DNA of 6,037 nt, from contig JASLJO010000308.1 of assembly GCA_030152505.1 (NCBI GenBank), positions 1-6,037 of the forward strand. Reading direction: 5' to 3'. Of this stretch, positions 1-5,580 are shown in pieces. The first letter of the stretch is position 1; every line of letters begins with the position of its first letter. Under the pieces are notes generated by a model. It was not told where the DNA came from. It was given only the letters and a program-made list of their open reading frames with translations, and searched no databases. This stretch comes from Solirubrobacterales bacterium (GTDB lineage: Bacteria > Actinomycetota > Thermoleophilia > Solirubrobacterales > 70-9). Both the position numbers and the translations under genes were made by a program.

Positions 1-406
1 GGTCGAGGGCGTGATCGCCACCCTCGCCGCCGACCCCGAGGCCGACGGTGCCATCGCCGCCACCCCCATCACCGACACGATCAAGCGGGCCAAGCCCGAC
101 TCAGGCTCGTGGAAGCCTTTGGGGGTCGACAGACCCCTCAAAGCTTCCATTTGCGTTGAGTCGACGGTCGATCGCGGGGAGTTGTGGGCTGCGCAGACGC
201 CGCAGGTGTTCCGGGTGGAGGCGTTGCAACGGGCGTTGGAAACCGATCCGGCTCAGGTCGAGAGCGCTACGGACGAGGCGATGCTGATCGAGGCGGCTGG
301 CGGTACGGTGCTGATCCACCCGTCCCAACCCCACAACCTCAAGGTGACGACGCCGCTCGATCTGAAGCTGGCCGAGCTGCTGCTCGCCGGCCGCTCAGCT
401 CAGTAG
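1..406 (+). CDS. ispD: 2-C-methyl-D-erythritol 4-phosphate cytidylyltransferase, C-terminal part (5' end outside window)
   Basis: The open frame enters from the left edge (first full codon at position 2) and stops at TAG 404-406, giving 134 C-terminal residues. The family transfers CMP from CTP to methylerythritol phosphate in the cytoplasmic MEP isoprenoid pathway. Visible family motifs are TDTIKRA (from base 74), VDRGELWAAQTPQVFR (from 167), ATDEAMLIEAAGG and NLKVTTPLDL. They carry the equivalents of E. coli Thr140, Arg157 and Lys213. The N-terminal CTP-binding loop lies outside the window. From the Thr codon (77-79) to the Arg codon (173-175) there are 32 residue steps, against 17 in E. 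coli, so about 15 residues are extra. They coincide with a long DNA hairpin (see the repeat entry) and fall in the beta-arm used for dimerisation. The apparent ATG-like starts inside the window are internal. The 3' end overlaps a minus-strand gene by 12 bp. Confidence 0.95.
   Translation, partial: VEGVIATLAADPEADGAIAATPITDTIKRAKPDSGSWKPLGVDRPLKASICVESTVDRGELWAAQTPQVFRVEALQRALETDPAQVESATDEAMLIEAAGGTVLIHPSQPHNLKVTTPLDLKLAELLLAGRSAQ
97..163. repeat. Long imperfect palindrome inserted in frame within ispD
   Basis: The inner stem pairs 110-127 with 132-149: 17 base pairs, with one-base bulges at C117 and T138, around a 4-nt GACA loop (128-131). The arms read TGGAAGCCTTTGGGGGTC and GACCCCTCAAAGCTTCCA. 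A 7-bp outer stem, CGACTCA (97-103) with TGAGTCG (157-163), encloses it across a 6/7-nt internal loop. The reading frame stays open and the encoded residues are W-K-P-L-G-V-D-R-P-L-K-A-S. The length of the inner palindrome (40 bp) is close to the roughly 45 nt of extra coding sequence relative to E. coli IspD. I infer a small mobile palindromic element, like REP/MITE or the Rickettsia palindromic elements found inside genes. A second copy is not visible in this window, so mobility is unproven. Confidence 0.75.
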
Positions 407-541
407 AACCCAGACCAGCGCCGCGGCAAAGGTCAGCTGACCGATGCCCAGCGCGACGCCGAGGCTGACCGCACCGAAGGCGCCGGCGATCGCCGCCCCC
501 AGGACGAAGGCGCCGAGCATGATCGCCGGCTGGCGGATCAT
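395..541 (-). CDS. Small two-helix membrane protein, translationally coupled to the DUF389 gene
   Basis: This 48-residue frame is too short for most gene callers. It starts with ATG at 541-539, which overlaps the TGA stop (540-538) of the DUF389 gene as ATGA, a classic arrangement for translational coupling. The protein begins MIRQPAIMLG and ends LVWVLLS. It is almost wholly hydrophobic, with two likely membrane helices at about residues 7-26 and 28-47 and a Gly/Ala-rich turn. It has no charged residue after Arg3. GCGGG lies a few bases before the start and could serve as a weak ribosome site. The stop TGA (397-395) lies inside the last codons of the convergent ispD, a 12-bp tail-to-tail overlap. 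I do not recognise the family. Co-translation suggests a partner or accessory of the DUF389 protein in the membrane. The hydrophobic composition and tight junction make it a likely real gene. Confidence 0.65.
   Translation of the reverse strand: MIRQPAIMLGAFVLGAAIAGAFGAVSLGVALGIGQLTFAAALVWVLLS
431..442. repeat. 12-bp perfect palindrome inside the small membrane gene
   Basis: GGTCAGCTGACC is perfectly self-complementary. It lies in the codons for Gly-Gln-Leu-Thr of the minus-strand small membrane protein, 25 bp past the ispD stop. It could be a binding site or part of a bidirectional end structure between the convergent genes, but there is no loop or T-run and it may simply follow from the codons. 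Confidence 0.3.
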
Positions 542-1533
542 CGTCCCGCCGGCTCTCCTCGCGGATCGGCCGGCAGGCCGGCGGCGGCGCGGGCGTCGTC
601 GTCGAGATGGCGCCTCCGCCTTCTCTCGTAGAGGCGCCTCTGGATGGAGAGGGTCGTAACTCCGGCGAACACGATGGCCGTCAGATTGACCGCGAGCTGC
701 GCCATCGCCCCCCGCCATTCCGACCAGTCGGCCACCGCGGCGGCGACGCCAATGTTGGCGGCGGCGGGAATCGTCGTCACCGATATCAGCACGCCGATCA
801 GCGCACCGGACTTGGCCGAGGTCAACGAGAGCATGCCCGCTGCGCCGGCGAAGCAGGCGACGATGAAGGAGAAATCGTCGGGCTTGGAGATGAACTGGGT
901 GAGGGGGTGGATGGAGGCGCTGAAGTCGGAGTCGAGCAGGCCGGTCGCCTTCGAGATCAGGGTGAAGAGGAAGGCGGCGGTGATGCCGAGTGGGAAGCCG
1001 ACGGCCAACGCGGCCAGCGAGCGCAGGGCGAACCGCGGGCGCCGCTCGACGATCGCCACGCAGAAGCCGGCCAGCGGCCCGAACTCCGGCCCGACGACCA
1101 TCGCCCCGACGATCAGGATCGGCGAGCCGAGGAAGATCCCGACCGAGGCGATCAGGCAGGCCAGGACCATGAAGGCGAGGAAATTGCCGCCGAGTTCGAT
1201 GTTCTCGGAGGTGCGAGCCTCGACCTCCTCCCAGACGACCGCGTTGGCGGGGGTCCCGCGGGCGGCCCGCTCGGCGCGGTCCGCCGCGCGCGAGAGCTGC
1301 GAGTCGATCTGCACGAGCGAGATCGATCCGTCGCGGGCGACGCCGAGCTCCTTCAGGTCCCCGATCATCACGCTGGCGTCCTCCCGGGTGACGTCGCAGA
1401 GGATGACGTCGCCCTGGGGTTGGCGGGCTGCGCCGGCCAGATAGACGAGGTTGCATGCCGACGGCGTCGCTTCTAACAGGCCGAGCACCTGATCGGAGCG
1501 ATCGGATGGGACGACGATCCGCAGATGGACCAC
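538..1533 (-). CDS. DUF389 family integral membrane protein
   Basis: 331 residues. Residues 1-110 form a soluble alpha/beta domain (MVHLRIVVPS at the start) and are followed by about six membrane helices at roughly 116-135, 137-160, 168-192, 221-238, 243-268 and 276-296. The basic tail carries RRLYERRRRRH. Family-typical motifs are VGAMVVGPEFGPLAG (142-156), SLTSAKSGALIGVLISVTTI (236-255) and the following PAAANIGVA. DUF389 proteins (TIGR00341-like) are widespread in actinobacteria and cyanobacteria. Their function is unknown and transport has only been proposed. The start is GTG at 1533-1531; an AGGG (complement of 1541-1544) lies 7 nt upstream as a possible ribosome site. The same bases form TAGGGT, a TAnnnT-type -10 that would give a leaderless message, and the sequence alone does not decide. 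The stop overlaps the next small gene. The family assignment is strong, the biological role unknown. Confidence 0.9.
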   Translation of the reverse strand: MVHLRIVVPSDRSDQVLGLLEATPSACNLVYLAGAARQPQGDVILCDVTREDASVMIGDLKELGVARDGSISLVQIDSQLSRAADRAERAARGTPANAVVWEEVEARTSENIELGGNFLAFMVLACLIASVGIFLGSPILIVGAMVVGPEFGPLAGFCVAIVERRPRFALRSLAALAVGFPLGITAAFLFTLISKATGLLDSDFSASIHPLTQFISKPDDFSFIVACFAGAAGMLSLTSAKSGALIGVLISVTTIPAAANIGVAAAVADWSEWRGAMAQLAVNLTAIVFAGVTTLSIQRRLYERRRRRHLDDDARAAAGLPADPRGEPAGR

Positions 1534-1542
1534 GTTCCGACC

Positions 1543-1607
1543 CTACTGGGACGTGCCGTCGCTTATGCACCCATATGGGCCTCTACTGGACGGCACGTCT
1601 AGAGGCC
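1543..1607. promoter_or_regulatory. Concentric dyad / paired palindromic sites in the divergent promoter region
   Basis: An 11-bp perfect inverted repeat, GACGTGCCGTC (1550-1560) and GACGGCACGTC (1589-1599), is centred at 1574.5. The 10-bp palindrome CCCATATGGG (1570-1579) has exactly the same centre. Each arm is itself a dyad of the form GACGnnnCGTC. Each is preceded by CTACTGG (1543-1549 and 1583-1589, the second overlapping its arm by one base), so the two sites also read as direct repeats 39-40 bp apart. A further inverted repeat, GGCCTCTA (1578-1585) with TAGAGGCC (1600-1607), interlocks with the first and could not form as a simple nested hairpin with it. The element lies between the start codons of divergent genes at 1533 (-) and 1624 (+). 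The most likely reading is a pair of regulator-binding sites controlling one or both genes. A transcribed RNA structure is the alternative. Confidence 0.55.
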
Positions 1608-1614
1608 GTAACGT
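1587..1614 (+). promoter_or_regulatory. Candidate promoter for the PHP phosphatase gene (probably leaderless)
   Basis: TGGACG (1587-1592, 4 of 6 matches to TTGACA) is followed after 16 bp by TAACGT (1609-1614), which fits the TAnnnT -10 pattern of actinobacteria. Transcription would start around 1621-1624, at or next to the ATG. This would explain why no Shine-Dalgarno sequence lies in front of that start. The -35 overlaps the right arm of the dyad, so a protein bound there would affect transcription. This is inferred from motif match only. Confidence 0.35.
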
Positions 1615-1623
1615 GTTGCGCCG

Positions 1624-2466
1624 ATGCTGACCGACTACCACCTGCACCTGCGACCGGACGAGCCGGACACGCCGCCCGAGCGGTACTTCACCGCTGAGAA
1701 CGTCGAGCGCTACCGCGAGGCGGCCGCGGCCGCCGGCATCGGGGAGCTGGGCGTCTCCGAGCATGTCTACCGCTTCACCCAGGCACTCGAGCTGTGGCGT
1801 CATCCTTTCTGGGAGGACCAGGCACGCGACGACCTCGACGCCTACTGCGAGTTCGTCCGCGGAGCCGGGCTCAAGCTCGGCGTCGAGTGCGACTTCGTCC
1901 CTGGCGCCGAGGATCGCACCGCCGGCCTGCTCGACGCACGCGACTTCGACTATGTCGTCGGCTCGGTCCACTTCGTCGGCGAATCGGCCGTCGACCACGA
2001 GGGCTGGGACGCCTGGAAGGAGCGGGGCAACCCCGACGAGGTCTGGCGTCGCTACTTCGCGGCGCTCGCCGAGTGCGCCGGCTCCGGCCTCTTCGACATC
2101 CTCGCCCACCCCGACCTGGTCAAGGTCTGGGGACGCGGCCGGCCGCTGCCCGAGCGCGACCCTCGTCACTACTACGAGCCCGCCGTCGAGGCAATCGCCT
2201 CCAGCGGCATCGCGGTCGAGCTCTCCACCGCCGGTCTGCGCAAGCCGGTGGGCGAGCTCTATCCAGCCCGGGCCTTCGCCGAGCTGTGCGTCGAGGCCGG
2301 CGCGCCCTTCGCCCTCTCCTCCGACGCCCACCTGCCCGAGCAGGTCGGCTTCGGCTATGACCGCGCACTCGACTTCCTCGCCGCGCTCGGCGTGGAGGAG
2401 ATCGCCGTCTTCGAGCGGCGCCGGCGCGGCTCGGAGCCGCTGCCGGCCCGGGTGGGCGAGGATTAG
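1624..2466 (+). CDS. PHP-domain phosphatase, histidinol-phosphatase type (HisJ/HisK-like)
   Basis: 280 residues, spanning one complete PHP (polymerase and histidinol phosphatase) TIM-barrel domain. All expected metal-binding motifs are present in order: DYHLHL (His6, His8), SEH (45-47), GVECD with Glu88, GSVHF with His116, LAHPDL with His162, and SSDAH with Asp234 and His236. Members of this subfamily bind a trinuclear metal centre and hydrolyse L-histidinol phosphate to histidinol, the penultimate part of histidine synthesis, in the cytoplasm. The start is secure: an in-frame TAA at 1609-1611 excludes any longer form and ATG 1624 is the first start after it. No Shine-Dalgarno sequence is visible in the last 15 bases. 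It lies 3 bp before ispF and is probably co-transcribed with it. No other his gene is in the window, so the substrate rests on family resemblance, and another phosphoester is possible. Confidence 0.85.
   Translation: MLTDYHLHLRPDEPDTPPERYFTAENVERYREAAAAAGIGELGVSEHVYRFTQALELWRHPFWEDQARDDLDAYCEFVRGAGLKLGVECDFVPGAEDRTAGLLDARDFDYVVGSVHFVGESAVDHEGWDAWKERGNPDEVWRRYFAALAECAGSGLFDILAHPDLVKVWGRGRPLPERDPRHYYEPAVEAIASSGIAVELSTAGLRKPVGELYPARAFAELCVEAGAPFALSSDAHLPEQVGFGYDRALDFLAALGVEEIAVFERRRRGSEPLPARVGED
2458..2462 (+). promoter_or_regulatory. Ribosome binding site of ispF
   Basis: GAGGA lies 7 nt before the GTG at 2470, inside the last codons of the phosphatase gene. It fixes the non-ATG start of ispF and implies that both genes are read from one message. 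Confidence 0.7.
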
Positions 2467-2469
2467 ACC

Positions 2470-2925
2470 GTGAGCGTCGGCATCGGCTACGACAGCCACC
2501 GTTTCGCCGCGGGGCGGGCCCTGATCCTGGGTGGGGTCGAGATCGAGCACGAGCGTGGCCTCGCCGGCCACTCCGACGCCGACGTCCTCACCCACGCTGT
2601 GATCGACGCCCTGCTCGGTGCCACCGGCGAGGGCGACATTGGCACCCTCTTCCCCGATGACGACGAGCGCTGGCGCGATGCGGACTCGATCGACCTGCTG
2701 CGCACCGTCGTCGGCATGATCGCGGGCAGGATCGTCAACATCGACGCGACCCTCGTCTGCCAGGAGCCGCGATTGGCCCCACACCGCGCCGAGATGGAGC
2801 GCGTCTTGGCGGAGGCGACTTCGGCCCGGGTCAGTGTCAAGGCGACCACCAACGAGGGCATGGGCTGGATTGGCCGCGGCGAGGGAATCGCCTGCATGGC
2901 GGTTGCTTCGGTCGATAGCGAATAG
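2470..2925 (+). CDS. ispF: 2-C-methyl-D-erythritol 2,4-cyclodiphosphate synthase
   Basis: 151 residues, a normal length for this trimeric cytoplasmic enzyme. It closes 4-diphosphocytidyl-methylerythritol 2-phosphate into the 2,4-cyclodiphosphate with release of CMP, the fifth step of the MEP pathway. The zinc ligands are visible as Asp8 and His10 in GIGYDSHRF and His42 in HSDADVLTHAVIDALLG. Other hallmarks are His34, EGDIGTLFPD (54-63), CQEPRLAPH (97-105) and the C-terminal VKATTNEGMGWIGRGEGIAC (123-142). The start is GTG 2470, 3 bp after the phosphatase stop. GAGGA at 2458-2462 with a 7-nt gap is a good ribosome site and supports this start. The gene is separated from ispD by four features, although the two often adjoin or are fused. 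The acyl-CoA ligase begins 13 bp after its stop. Confidence 0.97.
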   Translation: MSVGIGYDSHRFAAGRALILGGVEIEHERGLAGHSDADVLTHAVIDALLGATGEGDIGTLFPDDDERWRDADSIDLLRTVVGMIAGRIVNIDATLVCQEPRLAPHRAEMERVLAEATSARVSVKATTNEGMGWIGRGEGIACMAVASVDSE

Positions 2926-2938
2926 GCTTTTGGGCTTC

Positions 2939-4588
2939 ATGGGCACGTTCGGATCGATCGCCTCTGCGGTGCGGCAAAGGGCCTCGGACAAAGCGTTCGA
3001 GGTCAAGGTGCTGCACGAGGCGGGTATCGCCGGCCTCCACCGTCCCGACAAGGCGGCAAAGGTCGTTACCGCGTTCGTGCGCTGGGGCGCCTCACCGGGC
3101 CTCGGCATCACCGTTGCGGCGATCCACTATCCGCAAGAGACGGCGCTGGTGGACGAACGTGGCTCTCTCACCTTCGAGCAGCTCCACCGACGCTCCAACG
3201 CGCTCGCTCGTGCCTTCGAGCGGATGGGGATCGGCTACGGCGACGGGGTCGGAATCATGTGCCGCAACCATCGCGGCTTCATCGAGGCGACGCTCGCGGC
3301 CGCCAAGCTCGGCGCCAGCGCGCTCTACCTCAACACGATGTTCGCCGGGCCGCAGCTGGTCGAGGTCACCCGCCGCGAGGGGCCGAAGGCGCTCGTCTAC
3401 GACGAGGAGTTCAGCGAGCTGCTCGACGGAGTCGACGAGGGCGTCCAGCGGATCGTCGGTTGGGCCGACGGCGATGTCGAGGCGCCGACGTTGGACTCGC
3501 TGATCGATTCCGCCGGTGACTCGGACCTGAAGCCGCCGCCCGACAAACCTCGCTTCGTCATCCTCACCTCGGGCACGACCGGTACGCCGAAGGGGGCACA
3601 ACGCTCCAGCCCCGACGGCCTGTTCACGCTGGCGGCGCTGATCGACCGCATCCCCTTCCGCAGCCGCGAGACGATGATGATCGCGGCACCGCTCTTCCAC
3701 TCATGGGGTTTCTTCCACTTCGTCATGAGCCTGCCGACCGCCTCGACGATGGTGTTGCGGCGGCGCTTTGACCCGGAGGGAACGCTGCAGGCGGCGCAGG
3801 AGCACGGCGCCCAGGTGCTGGGAGCGGTGCCGGTGATGCTGCAGCGCATCCTCCAACTGCCCGAGGAGACCCTCGACAGGTACAAGCTCCCGTCCCTGCG
3901 GATCACGTCGCTCTCGGGCTCGACCCTGCCGGGCGAGCTGGCGATCGCCTGGATGGACCGCTTCGGCGACAACGTCTACAACCTCTACGGCTCGACCGAG
4001 GTCGCCTACGGGACCGTCGCCACGCCGGCAGAACTGCGGACCGCGCCGGGCACGGCGGGACGGCCGCCGCGGGGTACCGTCGTCCGCCTCTACGACGAAG
4101 CCGGGCGCGAGGTTCCGCGGGGCGAGGTCGGCCGCATCTTCGTCGGCAACGAAATGTCCTTCGAGGGCTATACCGGTGGTGGCGGCAAGGACGAGATCGA
4201 CGGCCTGTTGTCCAGCGGCGACGTCGGCCACCTCGATGCCGGCGGGCGCCTCTTCGTCGACGGCCGCGACGATGAGATGATCGTCTCCGGCGGGGAGAAC
4301 GTCTTCCCGCGCGAGGTCGAGGACCTGCTCGCCGACCACGAGGCGGTCACCGAGGTCGCGGTGATCGGGGTCGATGACGAGGAGTATGGACAGCGGCTGA
4401 AGGCCTTCGTCGTCCTCTCCAACGAGGCGGAGGTCTCCGCCGAAGAGCTGAAGGCGCACGTAAAGGCGCACCTCGCCGGCTACAAGGCGCCGCGCGAGAT
4501 CGAGTTCATGCCGGAGCTGCCGCGCAACGCCACCGGCAAGATCCTGAAGAAGGATCTGCACGCGCGCGAGGCCCAGAAGTCCGCGTAG
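2939..4588 (+). CDS. Acyl-CoA synthetase (AMP-forming), FadD-like
   Basis: 549 residues from ATG 2939. The class I adenylate-forming fold is complete. The ATP-binding loop is TSGTTGTPKGAQR with SGTTG at 211-215 and Lys218. LYGSTEV (Tyr350 to Glu354) follows, then SGDVGHLD with Asp428, the hinge-region VDGRDDEMIVSGGENVFP with Arg443, and PRNATGKILKKDL with catalytic Lys534. Such enzymes activate a carboxylate with ATP and transfer it to CoA. The extended N-terminus before the TALVDERGSLTFEQL segment resembles FadD2/FadD12-type mycobacterial ligases, so a fatty acid is the likely substrate, though chain length cannot be read. The frame is open upstream to 2834, but that part overlaps ispF. ATG 2939, 13 bp past the ispF stop, is the natural start; TTG 2930 is the alternative. 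The ribosome site is weak (TGGG at 2931-2934), suggesting coupling to ispF. No membrane segment is seen. Confidence 0.93.
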   Translation: MGTFGSIASAVRQRASDKAFEVKVLHEAGIAGLHRPDKAAKVVTAFVRWGASPGLGITVAAIHYPQETALVDERGSLTFEQLHRRSNALARAFERMGIGYGDGVGIMCRNHRGFIEATLAAAKLGASALYLNTMFAGPQLVEVTRREGPKALVYDEEFSELLDGVDEGVQRIVGWADGDVEAPTLDSLIDSAGDSDLKPPPDKPRFVILTSGTTGTPKGAQRSSPDGLFTLAALIDRIPFRSRETMMIAAPLFHSWGFFHFVMSLPTASTMVLRRRFDPEGTLQAAQEHGAQVLGAVPVMLQRILQLPEETLDRYKLPSLRITSLSGSTLPGELAIAWMDRFGDNVYNLYGSTEVAYGTVATPAELRTAPGTAGRPPRGTVVRLYDEAGREVPRGEVGRIFVGNEMSFEGYTGGGGKDEIDGLLSSGDVGHLDAGGRLFVDGRDDEMIVSGGENVFPREVEDLLADHEAVTEVAVIGVDDEEYGQRLKAFVVLSNEAEVSAEELKAHVKAHLAGYKAPREIEFMPELPRNATGKILKKDLHAREAQKSA

Positions 4589-4680
4589 TCTGGGGCGGTC
4601 GGTTGTCTCCGCGCTAATTGCGGAAAATTGACGGCGGTCGGACTGGTCTCACCTCCGCCGTGGGTAGTAGGTTGCGACGG
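4589..4680 (+). promoter_or_regulatory. 92-bp intergenic region with short repeats; possible promoter for the coiled-coil gene
   Basis: GGCGGTCGG occurs twice (4594-4602 and 4633-4641), each followed within 2-4 nt by GTCTC, giving two imperfect direct copies 39 bp apart. ACGGCGG (4631-4637) can pair with CCGCCGT (4655-4661), and TCCGC (4608-4612) with GCGGA (4620-4624). TTGACG at 4628-4633 is a good -35 match, but I find no convincing -10 at the right distance. No T-run follows either hairpin, so an intrinsic terminator for the ligase gene is not supported. The region probably holds the promoter of the following gene, but I cannot place it. Confidence 0.35.
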
Positions 4681-5535
4681 ATGGCTGAGCCCGCGATCAA
4701 GCTGAGCTCTGTGGCGGAGGCAACCGAGGAGATCCATGGTGTTGCCAAGCAGGCCCTCGAGTGGGTGCGGCAGAGCGAGAAGCGCGTAGCCGCGGCGGAG
4801 AAGAATGCCGCCGAGGTCAAAGAGCGAGCCAAGGCGACGTTGACGAGGATCGGCGAGGAAGGGCGCACGCGGATCGATGCCGAGCGCCAGAGGCGCCGTG
4901 CCGCCGAGGCACGGGTGGCCCATGCCGAGGAGGGACGCGACCGTGCCGAGAAGGCCTTCGAGCGGGCGCGTAAGCGGGCCGAGGCCGACCGCGAGGCGGC
5001 GGCCACAGAGATGACCTCTGTCAGGGGTGTGGCTGCACAGGAGCTGGTCGACGCGGTGAAACGGACCGAAGACGCGGCTTCAAAGCGGACGGGCGAAGTG
5101 CTCGAAAAGGCACAGGTCGAGGCCGACCGCCGTGTCGCCGCCGCCGAGCAGCGCGCCGCCGAGGCTGAGGCGCGGGCCGAGGAGACCCACCAGCTTGCGG
5201 TGCGCCTCGAGGCCGAGATCGAGGAGCGGGTGATGCAGGGAACTGAGGAGGTGCGCCGCGAGGCCGAGGAGCGGGTGAGCCGCTTGGTCGAGAAGGTCGA
5301 AGGCGAGGCCACCGAGAGGGCCCGCACGCGCGCCGAGGAGCAGCTGCAGGCCGAGTCCGAGCGAATCCGTGGGCAGGCCGAGCAGCGCGAGGAGCGCCTG
5401 CGGCGCGCCGCCGAGGAGGAGATCAAGGCCAGCGCCAAGCGGGCGCGGCGTGAGGTGCTTGCGGCGGCCGACCAGACCGCGCCGAGCTGGTCTCGTAACG
5501 AGGCTCCCTCGGGGGCGGGCTACAGAACGTTCTAG
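4681..5535 (+). CDS. Ala/Glu/Arg-rich long coiled-coil protein of unknown function
   Basis: 284 residues from ATG 4681. There is no signal peptide, no membrane segment and no catalytic motif. From about residue 20 to 262 the chain is nearly free of proline and glycine and is built of Ala, Glu, Arg and Lys with periodic hydrophobics, as in a long uninterrupted alpha-helical coiled coil (for example AEQRAAEAEARAEETHQL and EEVRREAEERVSRLVEKV). The last 20 or so residues change character to a Pro/Gly/Ser/aromatic tail, APSWSRNEAPSGAGYRTF. AGG at 4669-4671 lies 9 nt before the start. In-frame GTG 4660 and TTG 4618 are possible longer starts but have no better ribosome site. DivIVA-like, cytoskeletal, or envelope-associated roles would fit such a rod, but I recognise no family. 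It stands between the ligase and cysS on the same strand, which does not identify its role. Confidence 0.8.
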   Translation: MAEPAIKLSSVAEATEEIHGVAKQALEWVRQSEKRVAAAEKNAAEVKERAKATLTRIGEEGRTRIDAERQRRRAAEARVAHAEEGRDRAEKAFERARKRAEADREAAATEMTSVRGVAAQELVDAVKRTEDAASKRTGEVLEKAQVEADRRVAAAEQRAAEAEARAEETHQLAVRLEAEIEERVMQGTEEVRREAEERVSRLVEKVEGEATERARTRAEEQLQAESERIRGQAEQREERLRRAAEEEIKASAKRARREVLAAADQTAPSWSRNEAPSGAGYRTF

Positions 5536-5566
5536 GCCCGCGGGTCCTGCTGCCGGAGTTGCCGCA

Positions 5567-5572
5567 TACCAT
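5567..5572 (+). promoter_or_regulatory. Candidate -10 box of a leaderless cysS promoter
   Basis: TACCAT fits the TAnnnT -10 pattern and stands 8 nt before the cysS ATG at 5581, so transcription would begin at or very near the start codon. The spacer CTCCCCCC has no purine-rich ribosome site, which agrees with leaderless translation. I see no good -35. The 45 bp between the coiled-coil stop and cysS also contain CCCGCGGG (5537-5544), but no terminator. Confidence 0.35.
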
Positions 5573-5580
5573 CTCCCCCC

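Noticed and set aside
607..1476. Long open frames (up to 289 codons) opposite the DUF389 gene
   Set aside because: They read as Arg/Gly/Asp-rich low-complexity protein, have no recognisable motif, and are the usual antisense shadow in GC-rich DNA. The DUF389 frame has clear family motifs and membrane helices.
2834..2938. Upstream extension of the acyl-CoA ligase into ispF
   Set aside because: The added residues are Arg-rich and out of character, and overlap the conserved C-terminus of ispF. ATG 2939 gives a normal family N-terminus.
1543..3111. 522-codon open frame on the minus strand across the phosphatase and ispF
   Set aside because: It is antisense to two genes with complete catalytic motifs and its product shows no family resemblance, so it is a composition shadow.
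4608..4629. TCCGC/GCGGA hairpin after the ligase as an intrinsic terminator
   Set aside because: The stem is only 5 bp and is followed by AAAATT, not a run of T.
5524..5533. AGAACGTTCT palindrome at the end of the coiled-coil gene as a LexA (SOS) box
   Set aside because: The actinobacterial LexA site needs GAAC and GTTC separated by four bases. Here they are adjacent, and the palindrome is largely within codons including the stop.
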